Positions 16,878-24,854 of a stretch of DNA of 64,000 nt are shown in pieces (position 1 is the stretch's first letter; the number at the start of each line of letters is the position of its first letter). Below the pieces are notes generated by a model. That model saw only the letters and a program-made list of their open reading frames with translations, made no database searches and was not told the origin of the DNA. Position numbers and translations under genes: made by a program. The stretch comes from Robertmurraya dakarensis (GTDB lineage: Bacteria > Bacillota > Bacilli > Bacillales > Cytobacillaceae). The stretch is taken from contig NZ_LT707408.1 of NCBI RefSeq assembly GCF_900156875.1, positions 961,009-1,025,008 of the forward strand. Reading direction: 5' to 3'.

Positions 16878-18251
16878 ATGCAAGAAACTAATCAGGATCA
16901 TACAGTACATGTTGACAAAGAGTTATTGCTCCAGTTTTTGGAGAATGAAGATATAGATCTTTTCAGGGAAGAATTCTTGCAAATGCATCCGTATGACCAG
17001 GCTTCATTTTTTAAGGATTTAGATGAAAGTGTTCGGGCGAAGATTTATCATTACCTTTCTCCTGAGGAAATGGCGGAACTGTTTGAGAACCTTGAGGTTG
17101 AGGAAGAGGAATACCGTGACGTCTTTTCAGAAATGAATCCAACATATGCTGCAGAAATGCTTTCGAATATGTATGCGGATGACGCGGTGGATGTTTTAAA
17201 TGAACTCGATAAGGATCAGGTTGCCAGTTATTTAACGATCATGAATGATGAAGCGGCTGATGAAATTAAGGGATTGCTTCACTACGATGAATATACTGCC
17301 GGAAGTATCATGACAACTGAGTTTGTCGCGATATCAGCAAATCAAACCGTTCGTTCAGCTATGTATATTTTAAGAAATGAAGCCCCTCGGGCAGAGGTAA
17401 TTTACTATGTCTATGTAGTGGACCAGGATAAAAAGTTAGTTGGCGTCCTTTCCTTAAGAGACTTGATTGTCAGTGATGATGATACGATGATTTCAGATAT
17501 TATGAATGATCGTGTTTTGTCAGTTTCAGTCGGAGAAGATCAGGAAGAGGTTGCAAGGAGAATTAGAGATTATAATTTTTTAGCCCTTCCCGTTGTTGAT
17601 TTTCAAAATCATTTATTGGGAATTATAACAGTAGATGATATTGTCGATGTCATTGATGAAGAAGCTTCAGATGACTATTCAAAGCTCGCAGGGGTTTCAG
17701 ACATTGATTCGCTGGATCGAAGTCCATTTGCTGCTGCACGCAAACGGCTTCCTTGGCTGGTTATCCTGCTTTTTTTAGGAATGATGACAGCTAGTTTGAT
17801 TGGCCGTTTTGAGGATACATTAGATCAAGTTGCGATATTGGCTGTTTTTATTCCATTGATAGCAGGTATGGCAGGGAACTCCGGAACGCAGGCTTTAGCC
17901 GTCGCTGTTAGGGGAATAGCTACTGGGGATGTAGAAAAAGAAAGCAAATCTAAGTTAATACTAAGAGAAGCGGGTACAGGGTTAATTACTGGAACGATTT
18001 GCGGAATTCTGGTAACCTTTATTGTGTTTTTTTGGCAGGGTGATTTTTATTTAGGAATACTAGTCGGGATATCAATTTTATCGACATTAATTGTCGCGAC
18101 TTTAGCTGGTGCTCTCGTTCCGTTGATTATGCACAGATTGAAAATAGACCCAGCCGTAGCTTCAGGACCATTTATTACGACCATTAATGACATCATAAGT
18201 ATATTTATTTATTTCGGCATGGCTACCCTCTTTATGAGTTATTTAATTTAA
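16878..18251 (+). CDS. mgtE: Magnesium transporter MgtE
   Basis: Mg2+ channel gated by cytoplasmic Mg2+. 457 residues: MgtE N domain (about 15-135, HPYDQASFFKDLDE), two CBS domains (about 140-265; ILRNEAPRAEVIYYVYVVD and FLALPVVDFQNHLLGI), then five transmembrane helices (about 285-455) with the pore motif PLIAGMAGNSGTQALAV. All regions are intact. The 206-base upstream gap does not show an M-box magnesium riboswitch, which many Bacillus mgtE genes have. It is not part of this locus in B. subtilis. Confidence 0.93.
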   Translation: MQETNQDHTVHVDKELLLQFLENEDIDLFREEFLQMHPYDQASFFKDLDESVRAKIYHYLSPEEMAELFENLEVEEEEYRDVFSEMNPTYAAEMLSNMYADDAVDVLNELDKDQVASYLTIMNDEAADEIKGLLHYDEYTAGSIMTTEFVAISANQTVRSAMYILRNEAPRAEVIYYVYVVDQDKKLVGVLSLRDLIVSDDDTMISDIMNDRVLSVSVGEDQEEVARRIRDYNFLALPVVDFQNHLLGIITVDDIVDVIDEEASDDYSKLAGVSDIDSLDRSPFAAARKRLPWLVILLFLGMMTASLIGRFEDTLDQVAILAVFIPLIAGMAGNSGTQALAVAVRGIATGDVEKESKSKLILREAGTGLITGTICGILVTFIVFFWQGDFYLGILVGISILSTLIVATLAGALVPLIMHRLKIDPAVASGPFITTINDIISIFIYFGMATLFMSYLI

Positions 18252-18321
18252 CTGTTGCAGCAATTGCTTATGATTTTAAAAAAACAACAAACATTATATT
18301 TTTGAAAAAGGGGGAGTGTTA

Positions 18322-20181
18322 ATGGAACATGGTGCTTCGGTTTCGTCGCTTGTTATCGTCATCGTTGTTGCTTTTCTAACACCGTTATTATTACACCGGT
18401 TTAAATTAAACTTCGTACCTGTTGTAGTGGCAGAAATCCTCATGGGATTAATTATTGGTAAAAGTGGATTTGATATTGTACAGGAAGATATGTGGCTGGA
18501 GACTCTCTCCATGCTTGGTTTTATCTTTCTAATGTTTTTAAGTGGACTGGAAATTGACTTTTCTGCTTTTTCAACTTCGAAAAAGAAAGAAAAACTTCCA
18601 AATGGAAAAGCTGAACCTAACACATTTGTTGTGGGTACAATTGTTTTTGTTGGAATTTTTGTTGTTTCGTTAGGTTTATCCTATATTTTTGTTCTGACAG
18701 GCTTTATAGATAATGTTTTTCTAATGACCTTAATTATTTCAACAATATCGTTAGGTGTCGTCGTTCCAACCTTAAAAGAAGGACATCTAATGAAAACCAA
18801 CATTGGACAAATTATTTTACTGATTGCCGTTATTGCAGACTTAGTAACGATGATTTTGTTGGCAGTGTTCGTTTCCATTTACGATGGGGGAGAAGGAAAT
18901 ACATGGCTGCTGCTTGTCTTATTTGCTGCAGGGATCATTCTTTATTTTGTGGCGAAACGTTTTCAAGGAAGAGAGCTTCTCGATGCCTTAAAAACTGGTA
19001 CTGTTCAGATTGGTACAAGGGCTGTTTTTACATTAATTATCCTATTGGTAGCCATCTCTGAAACGGTAGGAGCCGAGAATATTTTAGGTGCGTTTTTAGC
19101 TGGAGTTCTTGTGTCATTACTAGCCCCAGACAAAGAGCTTGTTCATAAACTCGATTCTTTTGGATATGGTTTCCTTATTCCGATTTTCTTTGTAATGGTC
19201 GGTGTGGACTTAAATATTTGGCAATTGCTCGGCGATCCAAGATTACTTATTTTAATCCCGCTATTATTGATTGCATTGTTAATTTCAAAGCTTGTGCCAA
19301 CTCTCATTTTAAGAGTGTGGTATGACTCGAAAACGGTTTTGGCAGCTGGTTTTCTATTAACATCTACACTTTCTCTTGTTATTGCAGCAGCAACAATTGG
19401 GGAGCGCATGGGAGTGATAACCTCTGAAATGAGTGGAACACTCATTCTAGTTGCTGTTATAACAAGTGTATTCACTCCTATTGTATTCAAAAAATTTCTG
19501 CCTAAAGAAATTATTAAAGAAAAGCAGCTTAAGGTGGCATTCATTGGGGCAAATCAATTAACATTACCGATTTCCCGCGAATTGGAGTCTACACTCTACG
19601 ATCCAGTCGTGTACCATACTAAACAGACGAAAATTGATCATCAAAATTCTGAATCATTATTTCATATTGTTGAAATACCAGATTATTCTTTAGAAACATT
19701 AGAGAATACAGATGTTTTTGATGCAGATATAGTCGTTGTTTCCTTGGGAGACGATGAATTAAATGCAACGCTTGCCATTGCTTTAAAGGATAAAGGTATT
19801 GAACGAGTGATTGTAAGGATTGAGAGCCCTGACTTAGAGGAGGGGCTGAGAGAAGAAGGAGTTGAGGTGTTTTCTGTCTACAATTCAACGAAAGCCCTGC
19901 TCCGTGCGTTAATTGAATCACCACGTGTTATAAGTATATTAACGAACCAGGAAACTGCGCTGTATGAAATTCGTTTATTAAATGATGAATATGAAGGAAT
20001 GTCGGTCAGAAGATTTCCGTTTACAGGCGATGTCATTTTCGTCCGGATATTCCGTGGAAAAGATTCTATTGTTCCTCATGGGGATACTGAATTGCAAATA
20101 AACGATCGTTTAATCGTGACCGGAACAAAGGAATATGTTGATGAACTTAAGCGGGAGCTAGAATTTTGCGAATGGTGCTAA
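18322..20181 (+). CDS. yjbQ: CPA2/KefB-type monovalent cation:proton antiporter with RCK domains (YjbQ-like)
   Basis: About 619 residues: 10-12 transmembrane helices in the first 390 (family Na_H_Exchanger), then a Rossmann-like RCK_N region (about 400-505) and an RCK_C/TrkA_C domain (about 515-610, GDVIFVRIFRGKDSIVPHGDTEL). The usual GxGxxG nucleotide loop is degenerate (IGANQLTLPIS), so nucleotide control may be altered. ATG 18322 follows GGGGG by 8 bases; an in-frame GTG at 18316 is less likely. Position between prpE and fabI matches B. subtilis yjbQ, a K+/H+ or Na+/H+ antiporter by family. Confidence 0.85.
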   Translation: MEHGASVSSLVIVIVVAFLTPLLLHRFKLNFVPVVVAEILMGLIIGKSGFDIVQEDMWLETLSMLGFIFLMFLSGLEIDFSAFSTSKKKEKLPNGKAEPNTFVVGTIVFVGIFVVSLGLSYIFVLTGFIDNVFLMTLIISTISLGVVVPTLKEGHLMKTNIGQIILLIAVIADLVTMILLAVFVSIYDGGEGNTWLLLVLFAAGIILYFVAKRFQGRELLDALKTGTVQIGTRAVFTLIILLVAISETVGAENILGAFLAGVLVSLLAPDKELVHKLDSFGYGFLIPIFFVMVGVDLNIWQLLGDPRLLILIPLLLIALLISKLVPTLILRVWYDSKTVLAAGFLLTSTLSLVIAAATIGERMGVITSEMSGTLILVAVITSVFTPIVFKKFLPKEIIKEKQLKVAFIGANQLTLPISRELESTLYDPVVYHTKQTKIDHQNSESLFHIVEIPDYSLETLENTDVFDADIVVVSLGDDELNATLAIALKDKGIERVIVRIESPDLEEGLREEGVEVFSVYNSTKALLRALIESPRVISILTNQETALYEIRLLNDEYEGMSVRRFPFTGDVIFVRIFRGKDSIVPHGDTELQINDRLIVTGTKEYVDELKRELEFCEWC

Positions 20182-20206
20182 CCTGATTCTCTAAAGAATT
20201 TTTAAG

Positions 20207-20240
20207 GCAGTAATACTTTCTGTATTGCTGCTTTTCTTTT
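20207..20240 (+). terminator. Terminator after the antiporter gene
   Basis: GCAGTAATAC (20207-20216) pairs with GTATTGCTGC (20222-20231), one G-T pair, then TTTTCTTTT. Confidence 0.72.
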
Positions 20241-20258
20241 AATAAAGAATATTGTAGA

Positions 20259-20277
20259 ATTAGCACTAGGTACTAAT
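20259..20277. promoter_or_regulatory. FapR-type operator in the fabI promoter
   Basis: ATTAGCACTAGGTACTAAT is an imperfect palindrome that fits the FapR consensus (TTAGTACC-N-GGTACTAA style). FapR is the malonyl-CoA-sensing repressor of fatty-acid synthesis in Bacillus and fabI is one of its known targets. A TTGTAG (20252-20257) and TAATAA-like -10 16 bases later overlap the site. Confidence 0.7.
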
Positions 20278-20343
20278 AACATGTAATAATAGATTGCGTT
20301 AAGTAAAAGATTGATACTTTTGATAACAGGAGGGAAAGATACT

Positions 20344-21114
20344 ATGTCTCTTTCTTTAGAAGGAAAAAATATTGTTGTAATGGGTGTAGCGAATAAGCGC
20401 AGCATTGCATGGGGGATTGCACGGTCACTTCATGAAGCAGGCGCAAGATTGATTTTTACATATGCTGGTGAGAGATTAGAAAAAAATGTTCAAGAATTAG
20501 TTGAAACATTAGAGAATAATAACTCTCTTATTTTGCCGTGTGATGTAACGGTGGACGAAGATATAGCTAAATGCTTTGCAGCGATTAAAGAAGAAGTGGG
20601 AGTTATTCATGGGGTTGCACATTGTATTGCATATGCTCATAAAGAAGAATTACAAGGTGAGTTTGTAAATACGTCGCGTGATGGATTTCTTTTAGCTCAG
20701 AATATCAGCTCATTTTCTTTAACAGCTGTTGCAAAAGAAGCTAGAGAGCTTATGACGGAAGGCGGAAGCATCGTTACATTAACATATTTAGGCGGAGAAC
20801 GTGTCATTAAAAACTATAATGTCATGGGTGTAGCAAAAGCATCTCTTGATGCAAGTGTAAGATATCTTGCGAACGACCTCGGGCCGCAGGGGATCCGTGT
20901 AAACTCTATCTCTGCAGGACCGATCCGGACTCTTTCTGCAAAAGTAATTGGGGAATTCAATACGATCCTTAAAGAAATTGAAGAAAGAGCACCTTTAAGA
21001 AAAACAACGACACCAGAAGAAGTTGGAGATACGGCTTTGTTCTTGTTCAGTGACTTATCACGGGGAATGACAGGTGAAAATCTTCACGTCGACTCTGGAT
21101 ATCATATTCTCTAA
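20344..21114 (+). CDS. fabI: Enoyl-ACP reductase [NADH] FabI
   Basis: Last step of each fatty-acid elongation cycle, reducing trans-2-enoyl-ACP. 256 residues of SDR fold: GVANKRSIAWGIA nucleotide loop, then the FabI-specific Y-x6-K arrangement (TYLGGERVIKNYNVMGVAKA) and the SAGPIRTLSAK loop. ATG 20344 lies 9 bases behind AGGAGGG and gives the standard MSLSLEGKNIVVMG start; an in-frame start at 20311 lies upstream of this and has no ribosome site. A FapR-like operator precedes it. Confidence 0.95.
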   Translation: MSLSLEGKNIVVMGVANKRSIAWGIARSLHEAGARLIFTYAGERLEKNVQELVETLENNNSLILPCDVTVDEDIAKCFAAIKEEVGVIHGVAHCIAYAHKEELQGEFVNTSRDGFLLAQNISSFSLTAVAKEARELMTEGGSIVTLTYLGGERVIKNYNVMGVAKASLDASVRYLANDLGPQGIRVNSISAGPIRTLSAKVIGEFNTILKEIEERAPLRKTTTPEEVGDTALFLFSDLSRGMTGENLHVDSGYHIL

Positions 21115-21141
21115 GCTAATTGATAATAGCAATTACATTCT

Positions 21142-21166
21142 ACCCACTTTAAAAAGTGGGTTTTTT
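21142..21166 (+). terminator. fabI terminator
   Basis: ACCCACTTT / AAAGTGGGT stem followed by TTTTTT. Confidence 0.85.
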
Positions 21167-21263
21167 GCGTTTTTTGAACAATCGTCAAGAGTTGTCTTTG
21201 GCAACGATAAAGTCCTGTTTGCATATAGATAGAATGAATCTTAACGTTTGCGGAGGTGTCATC

Positions 21264-21851
21264 ATGAGAAAAACAGAAAAGAAACGAGAACCGCTTTTTT
21301 ATATTCAACAGCCGCCATTTAAAGCCCCAAATGGAAAAATGCAGGATACTTTTTCTGCTAAAAAAGCACAGGCACAAAAAAAGCAGCTAATGAAAGAAAA
21401 TGAAAGTGAAAATCAAAAAGAGAAGGTTGATGGCAAGGCTCAAAAAGTGCCTTTGGAAGAATTAGGAGCAGAAACAAGTGTGTTTGGAAAAAAGCCAAAT
21501 GTGGAAGAGTTAGCCAAACTTTCTACTGATGAGGTAAAGGAAACCATTCAAAAATCTGATATTGAGAATAGTGAAAATGATTCGCAATCAAGAAATCAGT
21601 CCCATTCATCTTTTAATCGTGTTAAGCCTTTTAAAGAAATGAATGTGTTAGAGAAAATTGAGTATTTACACAACTTCCCGAAACAATTACCACCAGTTCC
21701 ATGTCAATTTCAGACTACACAGGAAGTATTTCGAGGTATCATCAAAGAAAAATCAGATCATGAGCTTGTGTTAGCACTTCCTAATCAAGGAGAAGCCGTA
21801 ATTCCGATAAAAGACTTAATTGATATAAAAATGATGGGATTTAATTCGTAA
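21264..21851 (+). CDS. cotO: Spore coat protein CotO
   Basis: Morphogenetic coat protein made in the mother cell. 195 residues; the N-terminal half is Lys/Glu-rich and low-complexity (AKKAQAQKKQLMKEN), while the C-terminal 80 residues carry the conserved CotO core (FKEMNVLEKIEYLHNFP ... PCQFQTTQEVFRG). ATG 21264 lies 7 bases after GGAGG; the long in-frame extension to 21156 runs through the fabI terminator and is rejected. In B. subtilis (yjbX) it also follows fabI and cooperates with CotH-dependent outer coat assembly. Confidence 0.88.
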   Translation: MRKTEKKREPLFYIQQPPFKAPNGKMQDTFSAKKAQAQKKQLMKENESENQKEKVDGKAQKVPLEELGAETSVFGKKPNVEELAKLSTDEVKETIQKSDIENSENDSQSRNQSHSSFNRVKPFKEMNVLEKIEYLHNFPKQLPPVPCQFQTTQEVFRGIIKEKSDHELVLALPNQGEAVIPIKDLIDIKMMGFNS

Positions 21852-21870
21852 ATTTTTCATCAAAAAATGA

Positions 21871-21895
21871 AGCCAGTCGTATAGAACGACTGGCT
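21871..21895. terminator. Convergent terminator between cotO and cotZ
   Basis: AGCCAGTCGT / ACGACTGGCT perfect 10-bp stem with a 5-base loop; short T/A tracts on both sides (TCATT; on the minus strand TTCATTTTTTG). Confidence 0.8.
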
Positions 21896-21930
21896 CATTC
21901 ATATGATCAATTATGATCGACTCATCTTAA

Positions 21931-22425
21931 TTAGTCTTCACAGATATCTAAGTCAACATCAGCCACACACTGGATTGCACAGAAGCAGCTTAAGTCTACA
22001 GTGATACAGTCATTTGTTGCTTCGAAGCGTTCAACATGACAAACCTTCTTAAGATCGATGCAGCAATCGTCTGTTAAATCCACTGCTTCGCCGCCATACT
22101 TAACAGGTTTGATTACTCTTAACGTTGCACAGCAGTTATCAAATACCTCTTCTACTCTGAAGAAGATTGATACACACGCACAATCATCTCCTCTGAAGAA
22201 AGCATGGAATGGTGATCCATCTGCTGTTTTTAATACGAATACACGAGTATCAGCATTTTGTCTTTTTGCCGGGGCAACTAATGAACCTAGAGGCTCTTGG
22301 AAACAATTTGTAGGGCATTCGCAACGGTCTTCAGCTGCATCCTGGATATCTTTAATCGCGCGGACTACATCGCAAACACAGTTGCTTCTTGCGCCAAATT
22401 TATCGTCTTTTTTTCCACAACCCAT
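21931..22425 (-). CDS. cotZ: Cysteine-rich spore coat/crust protein CotZ (CotY/CotZ family)
   Basis: 164 residues with 17 or so cysteines spread along the chain (SNCVCDVV, RCECPTNCF, DDCACVS, DNCCATL, DDCCIDL, LSCFCAIQC), the pattern of CotY/CotZ, which self-assemble into the disulfide-linked crust layer. RBS AAGGAGG precedes the ATG. In B. subtilis cotX-cotY-cotZ follow here; only one CotY/Z member is visible in this window. The region upstream on the minus strand (22426-22563) should hold a SigK-GerE promoter, but I cannot define it confidently. Confidence 0.88.
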   Translation of the reverse strand: MGCGKKDDKFGARSNCVCDVVRAIKDIQDAAEDRCECPTNCFQEPLGSLVAPAKRQNADTRVFVLKTADGSPFHAFFRGDDCACVSIFFRVEEVFDNCCATLRVIKPVKYGGEAVDLTDDCCIDLKKVCHVERFEATNDCITVDLSCFCAIQCVADVDLDICED

Positions 22426-22563
22426 TGATTTATTCCTCCTTAATTTTCTTTAGAAGTAATTCTACATTAATAACATATTGCTTTAGGGGCATTTGCGTAA
22501 CGGACAATCGCCTTGTTTATGAAAAATGGGCGGGGATTTGACTATAAAAAGGACTGAATTCAT

Positions 22564-22917
22564 ATGAATATTACTGGGTTAGAGTTAGTCATTATCTCGT
22601 TTGCGAGCTTTCGTCTTACAAGATTGATTGTATTTGATAAGATAACTGAATTTATAAGGGCTCCCTTTTTTGAAGAAGTATTTGAAGTAAATGAAGAAGG
22701 GGAAGAGGAAGTTTACTTCGTTCCTAAAAAAGGACGTATGAAAGGATTCATAGGAGAACTAATCAGCTGCTATTGGTGTACGGGTATTTGGTCTTCCGTA
22801 GGACTTTGCCTTTTTTATCTTTTTTGGCCATCGATCGCAACACCCATCTTAATTATATTAGCTGTAGCTGGAATAGCAGCAGTTATTGAAACCTTTATAG
22901 GTAAGTGGTTGAATTAG
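22564..22917 (+). CDS. yjcA: DUF1360 sporulation membrane protein, YjcA-like
   Basis: 117 residues. Two hydrophobic stretches (about 7-20 and 78-105) flank an acidic middle with the family landmark ELISCYWCTGIW, a CxxC-like motif near residue 70. In B. subtilis yjcA is a sporulation gene of unknown role in this position. The start ATG has only a weak ribosome site (AAAAGGACTG about 7 bases upstream). Confidence 0.8.
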   Translation: MNITGLELVIISFASFRLTRLIVFDKITEFIRAPFFEEVFEVNEEGEEEVYFVPKKGRMKGFIGELISCYWCTGIWSSVGLCLFYLFWPSIATPILIILAVAGIAAVIETFIGKWLN

Positions 22918-23017
22918 AGAGGAAGAATTTTTTACAAGTAGGCGAAACATTTACACGAGCTTAATTTTTTTGCATAACCTACCATATCGATAATTCATTA
23001 CGGATGGAGGAGCATGA

Positions 23018-23128
23018 TTGTTTAACTCAAAAAAACCCACAACCTCAAATGGACTACAGCCCAAAAAGGTAAACAAGAAGGCTAAAAAGAAAAAAAGCTG
23101 CGGCTGCGGCAAAAAGAAAACGAAATAA
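23018..23128 (+). CDS. Tiny lysine-rich protein with a CGCG motif (36 aa)
   Basis: A TTG codon 7 bases behind GGAGG opens a 36-residue frame, basic throughout (KKVNKKAKKKK) and ending SCGCGKKKTK. The good ribosome site, a downstream terminator at 23201-23241 and the location among sporulation genes argue for a real gene, perhaps a small spore-associated protein; size and composition bias argue for caution. I do not recognise the family. Confidence 0.45.
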   Translation: MFNSKKPTTSNGLQPKKVNKKAKKKKSCGCGKKKTK

Positions 23129-23137
23129 TGAAGTAAA

Positions 23138-23165
23138 ACCTGCTGATTTTCTGTTAGCGGGTTCG
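23138..23165. repeat. Hairpin element, copy A
   Basis: AACCTGCTGATTTTCTGTTA then GCGGGTT; AACC-GCT arms pair with AGC-GGTT. A close relative occurs at 23763-23792. Here there is no T-run. Confidence 0.4.
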
Positions 23166-23200
23166 GATTTCGGATGCAAAAACTAAATTAGCATACCAAT

Positions 23201-23241
23201 AAGCAGTCCTATTCGTAACTGAATTAGACTGCTTTTTTTTT
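23201..23241 (+). terminator. Terminator downstream of the 36-aa gene
   Basis: AAGCAGTC (23201-23208) pairs with GACTGCTT (23227-23234), followed by a run of eight or more Ts. Confidence 0.8.
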
Positions 23242-23280
23242 GTTGATGTAAATGGGGATTACTAAAATAAAACCGATAAA

Positions 23281-23592
23281 TCGCCCTGAATTTCGACCCC
23301 TTTTTAACATGGTGTCATAAGTTTTTGTCGGCATGAAAATTCGCATGCTAGTTAAATAAAGCAGAAATTTCTTATCCTTAATTGAGTAACCTCTGTTTTA
23401 TAAATAAGGGGAATTTTTCCCGTTAGCCAACAGAATAGGGCTCGGAACGGGGGATATAAGGGGAGTTTTTCCCGTTAATGCAAAGCAAAATGGACCATTT
23501 TCATGTTTTTTGAACAAATAGGGGGAATTTTTCCCTCTATTCAATTTACTTTTCGTGCTATTTCCTTAATAAGAGGAATTTCGCCCCTTATT
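23281..23592. repeat. Cluster of short palindromic repeats (GGGGAATTTTTCCC type)
   Basis: Four imperfect copies of AAGGGGAATTTTTCCCGTTA lie at about 23406, 23458, 23518 and 23568, 50-60 bases apart, each able to fold on itself (GGGGAA/TTCCC); a fifth degenerate half-copy (GAATTTCGACCCCTTTTT) lies near 23285. The unit spacing is irregular and the intervening bases differ. This fills most of a gene-free stretch (23242-23893) that otherwise shows only hairpin copy B. Confidence 0.6.
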
Positions 23593-23762
23593 TTAGTAGC
23601 TAATTTTATTTGCTAGCAATTCCTAAATATTTTGGAGAATCGCTAACCGGGCAACAAGCATTTTTCTTTTCGAATTTTCTTGCCAAATTGCTTTTTAATT
23701 TTGGTGCGAATTAATATACGAAAGCAATAATGTTAATTCATATTTTGTATTTCAGAACAGAA

Positions 23763-23794
23763 ACCTTTCAATTTCTGTTAGCAGGTTTTTTTCT
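23763..23794 (+). terminator. Hairpin element, copy B, with T-run
   Basis: AACCTTTCAATTTCTGTTAG then CAGGTTTTTTT; AACC pairs with GGTT across it and a T-run follows. It shares TTTCTGTTAGC-GGTT with copy A at 23138. No gene ends just upstream. Confidence 0.4.
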
Positions 23795-23893
23795 TGATTT
23801 TGGAAGAAAATCTTATTTGGAAGAAACATTCATAAATAAGTCTGATTCTGTGAAAAATAGCAATAATGAAATTTGTGTTAGGAAGGGAATCCA

Positions 23894-24367
23894 ATGAAAA
23901 GAAAATGGTTTTTGTCATGTATGATCGTAATACTTGCTTTATTGGCTGCTTGTAACAACGATGGTCATAAGGAGGATGGACTGTCGCTAATAAAGGCAAC
24001 TCATCCTAAACCAATGTCTTTTGATAAAGAGACAACGGAGGAAGAAGATCTCATTCAGTCCGTTCAAAAGGATATTGAAGGATTTGAAGAAATTTATGAT
24101 GTAGCGGTTTTAAAAGGAAAAGAAGACATTCTTGTTGCCTACAAAGTAAAACACCTCCAGCGCTTCCATATGAAAAGCATTGAGAAGAAAATGAAAGAAA
24201 AGTTAAAGAAAAAGTATCCGAAAGAAACTTTCACCGTCTCAAGTGATTACAAAATATTTCTTGAAGCAGTTGAGTTAGAGGAAAATATGAAGGATCCCAA
24301 TTACTCCAATGAAAAGGCAGAAAAAAAGCTGCAAGAAATAATAAAACTTAAAAATGAACTAACTTGA
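23894..24367 (+). CDS. YhcN/YlaJ-family sporulation lipoprotein
   Basis: 157 residues. The N-terminus is a lipoprotein signal: MKRKW, hydrophobic stretch, then the lipobox LAAC with the lipidated cysteine at about residue 20. The rest is charged and fits the YhcN/YlaJ spore lipoprotein family, which sits in the spore inner membrane. It is 13 bases ahead of spoVAC, so it is the first gene of a yhcN-spoVAC-spoVAD-spoVAEb operon. RBS GGAAGGG precedes ATG. Confidence 0.75.
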   Translation: MKRKWFLSCMIVILALLAACNNDGHKEDGLSLIKATHPKPMSFDKETTEEEDLIQSVQKDIEGFEEIYDVAVLKGKEDILVAYKVKHLQRFHMKSIEKKMKEKLKKKYPKETFTVSSDYKIFLEAVELEENMKDPNYSNEKAEKKLQEIIKLKNELT

Positions 24368-24380
24368 AAGGAGAGTCGAG

Positions 24381-24854
24381 ATGGGAAAGAAAAAAAATGC
24401 TACGCCGGAGCAATTACAATACCAAGAACTTGAGAAAAAGCATGAAATGAAAAGGCCAGTAGTAAAAAACTGCATAAAAGCGTTTTTGGTAGGTGGATTT
24501 ATATGTTTTATTGGACAGGCTGTTTCCTATTTCTATATTTACTTTTTTAATTTCACAGAACAAACGTCAGGAAATCCAACTGTAGCGACAATGGTGTTCT
24601 TTTCCATGTTATTAACTGGCTTTGGCGTCTATGACCATATTGGACAGTTTGCTGGTGCAGGAAGTGCTGTGCCTGTTACAGGTTTTGGTAACTCTGTCAT
24701 ATCCGCAGCAATGGAACACAGGTCTGAGGGATTTATTCTCGGGGTTGGGGGGAATATGTTTAAACTAGCTGGCTCTGTCATATTATTTGGTGTTTTTTCA
24801 GCATTTATTGTTGCTTTAATTAAGACCCTTTTAATTCGATGGGGGGTTATTTAA
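24381..24854 (+). CDS. spoVAC: Stage V sporulation protein AC
   Basis: Inner spore-membrane protein of the SpoVA channel, which moves calcium-dipicolinate into the developing spore and out during germination; SpoVAC acts as a mechanosensitive part. 157 residues with a polar N-terminus and four membrane helices; the family block GVYDHIGQFAGAGSAVPVTGFGNSV is clear. RBS AAGGAG 7 bases before ATG. Its stop codon shares one base with the spoVAD start, so the genes are translationally coupled. Confidence 0.92.
   Translation: MGKKKNATPEQLQYQELEKKHEMKRPVVKNCIKAFLVGGFICFIGQAVSYFYIYFFNFTEQTSGNPTVATMVFFSMLLTGFGVYDHIGQFAGAGSAVPVTGFGNSVISAAMEHRSEGFILGVGGNMFKLAGSVILFGVFSAFIVALIKTLLIRWGVI

Noticed and set aside
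22058-22453. 131-aa plus-strand frame opposite cotZ
   Set aside because: Shadow of the cysteine-rich minus-strand gene; no ribosome site.
23281-23592. CRISPR array
   Set aside because: Repeats are imperfect and fully palindromic, unit lengths vary, and no cas genes are present.
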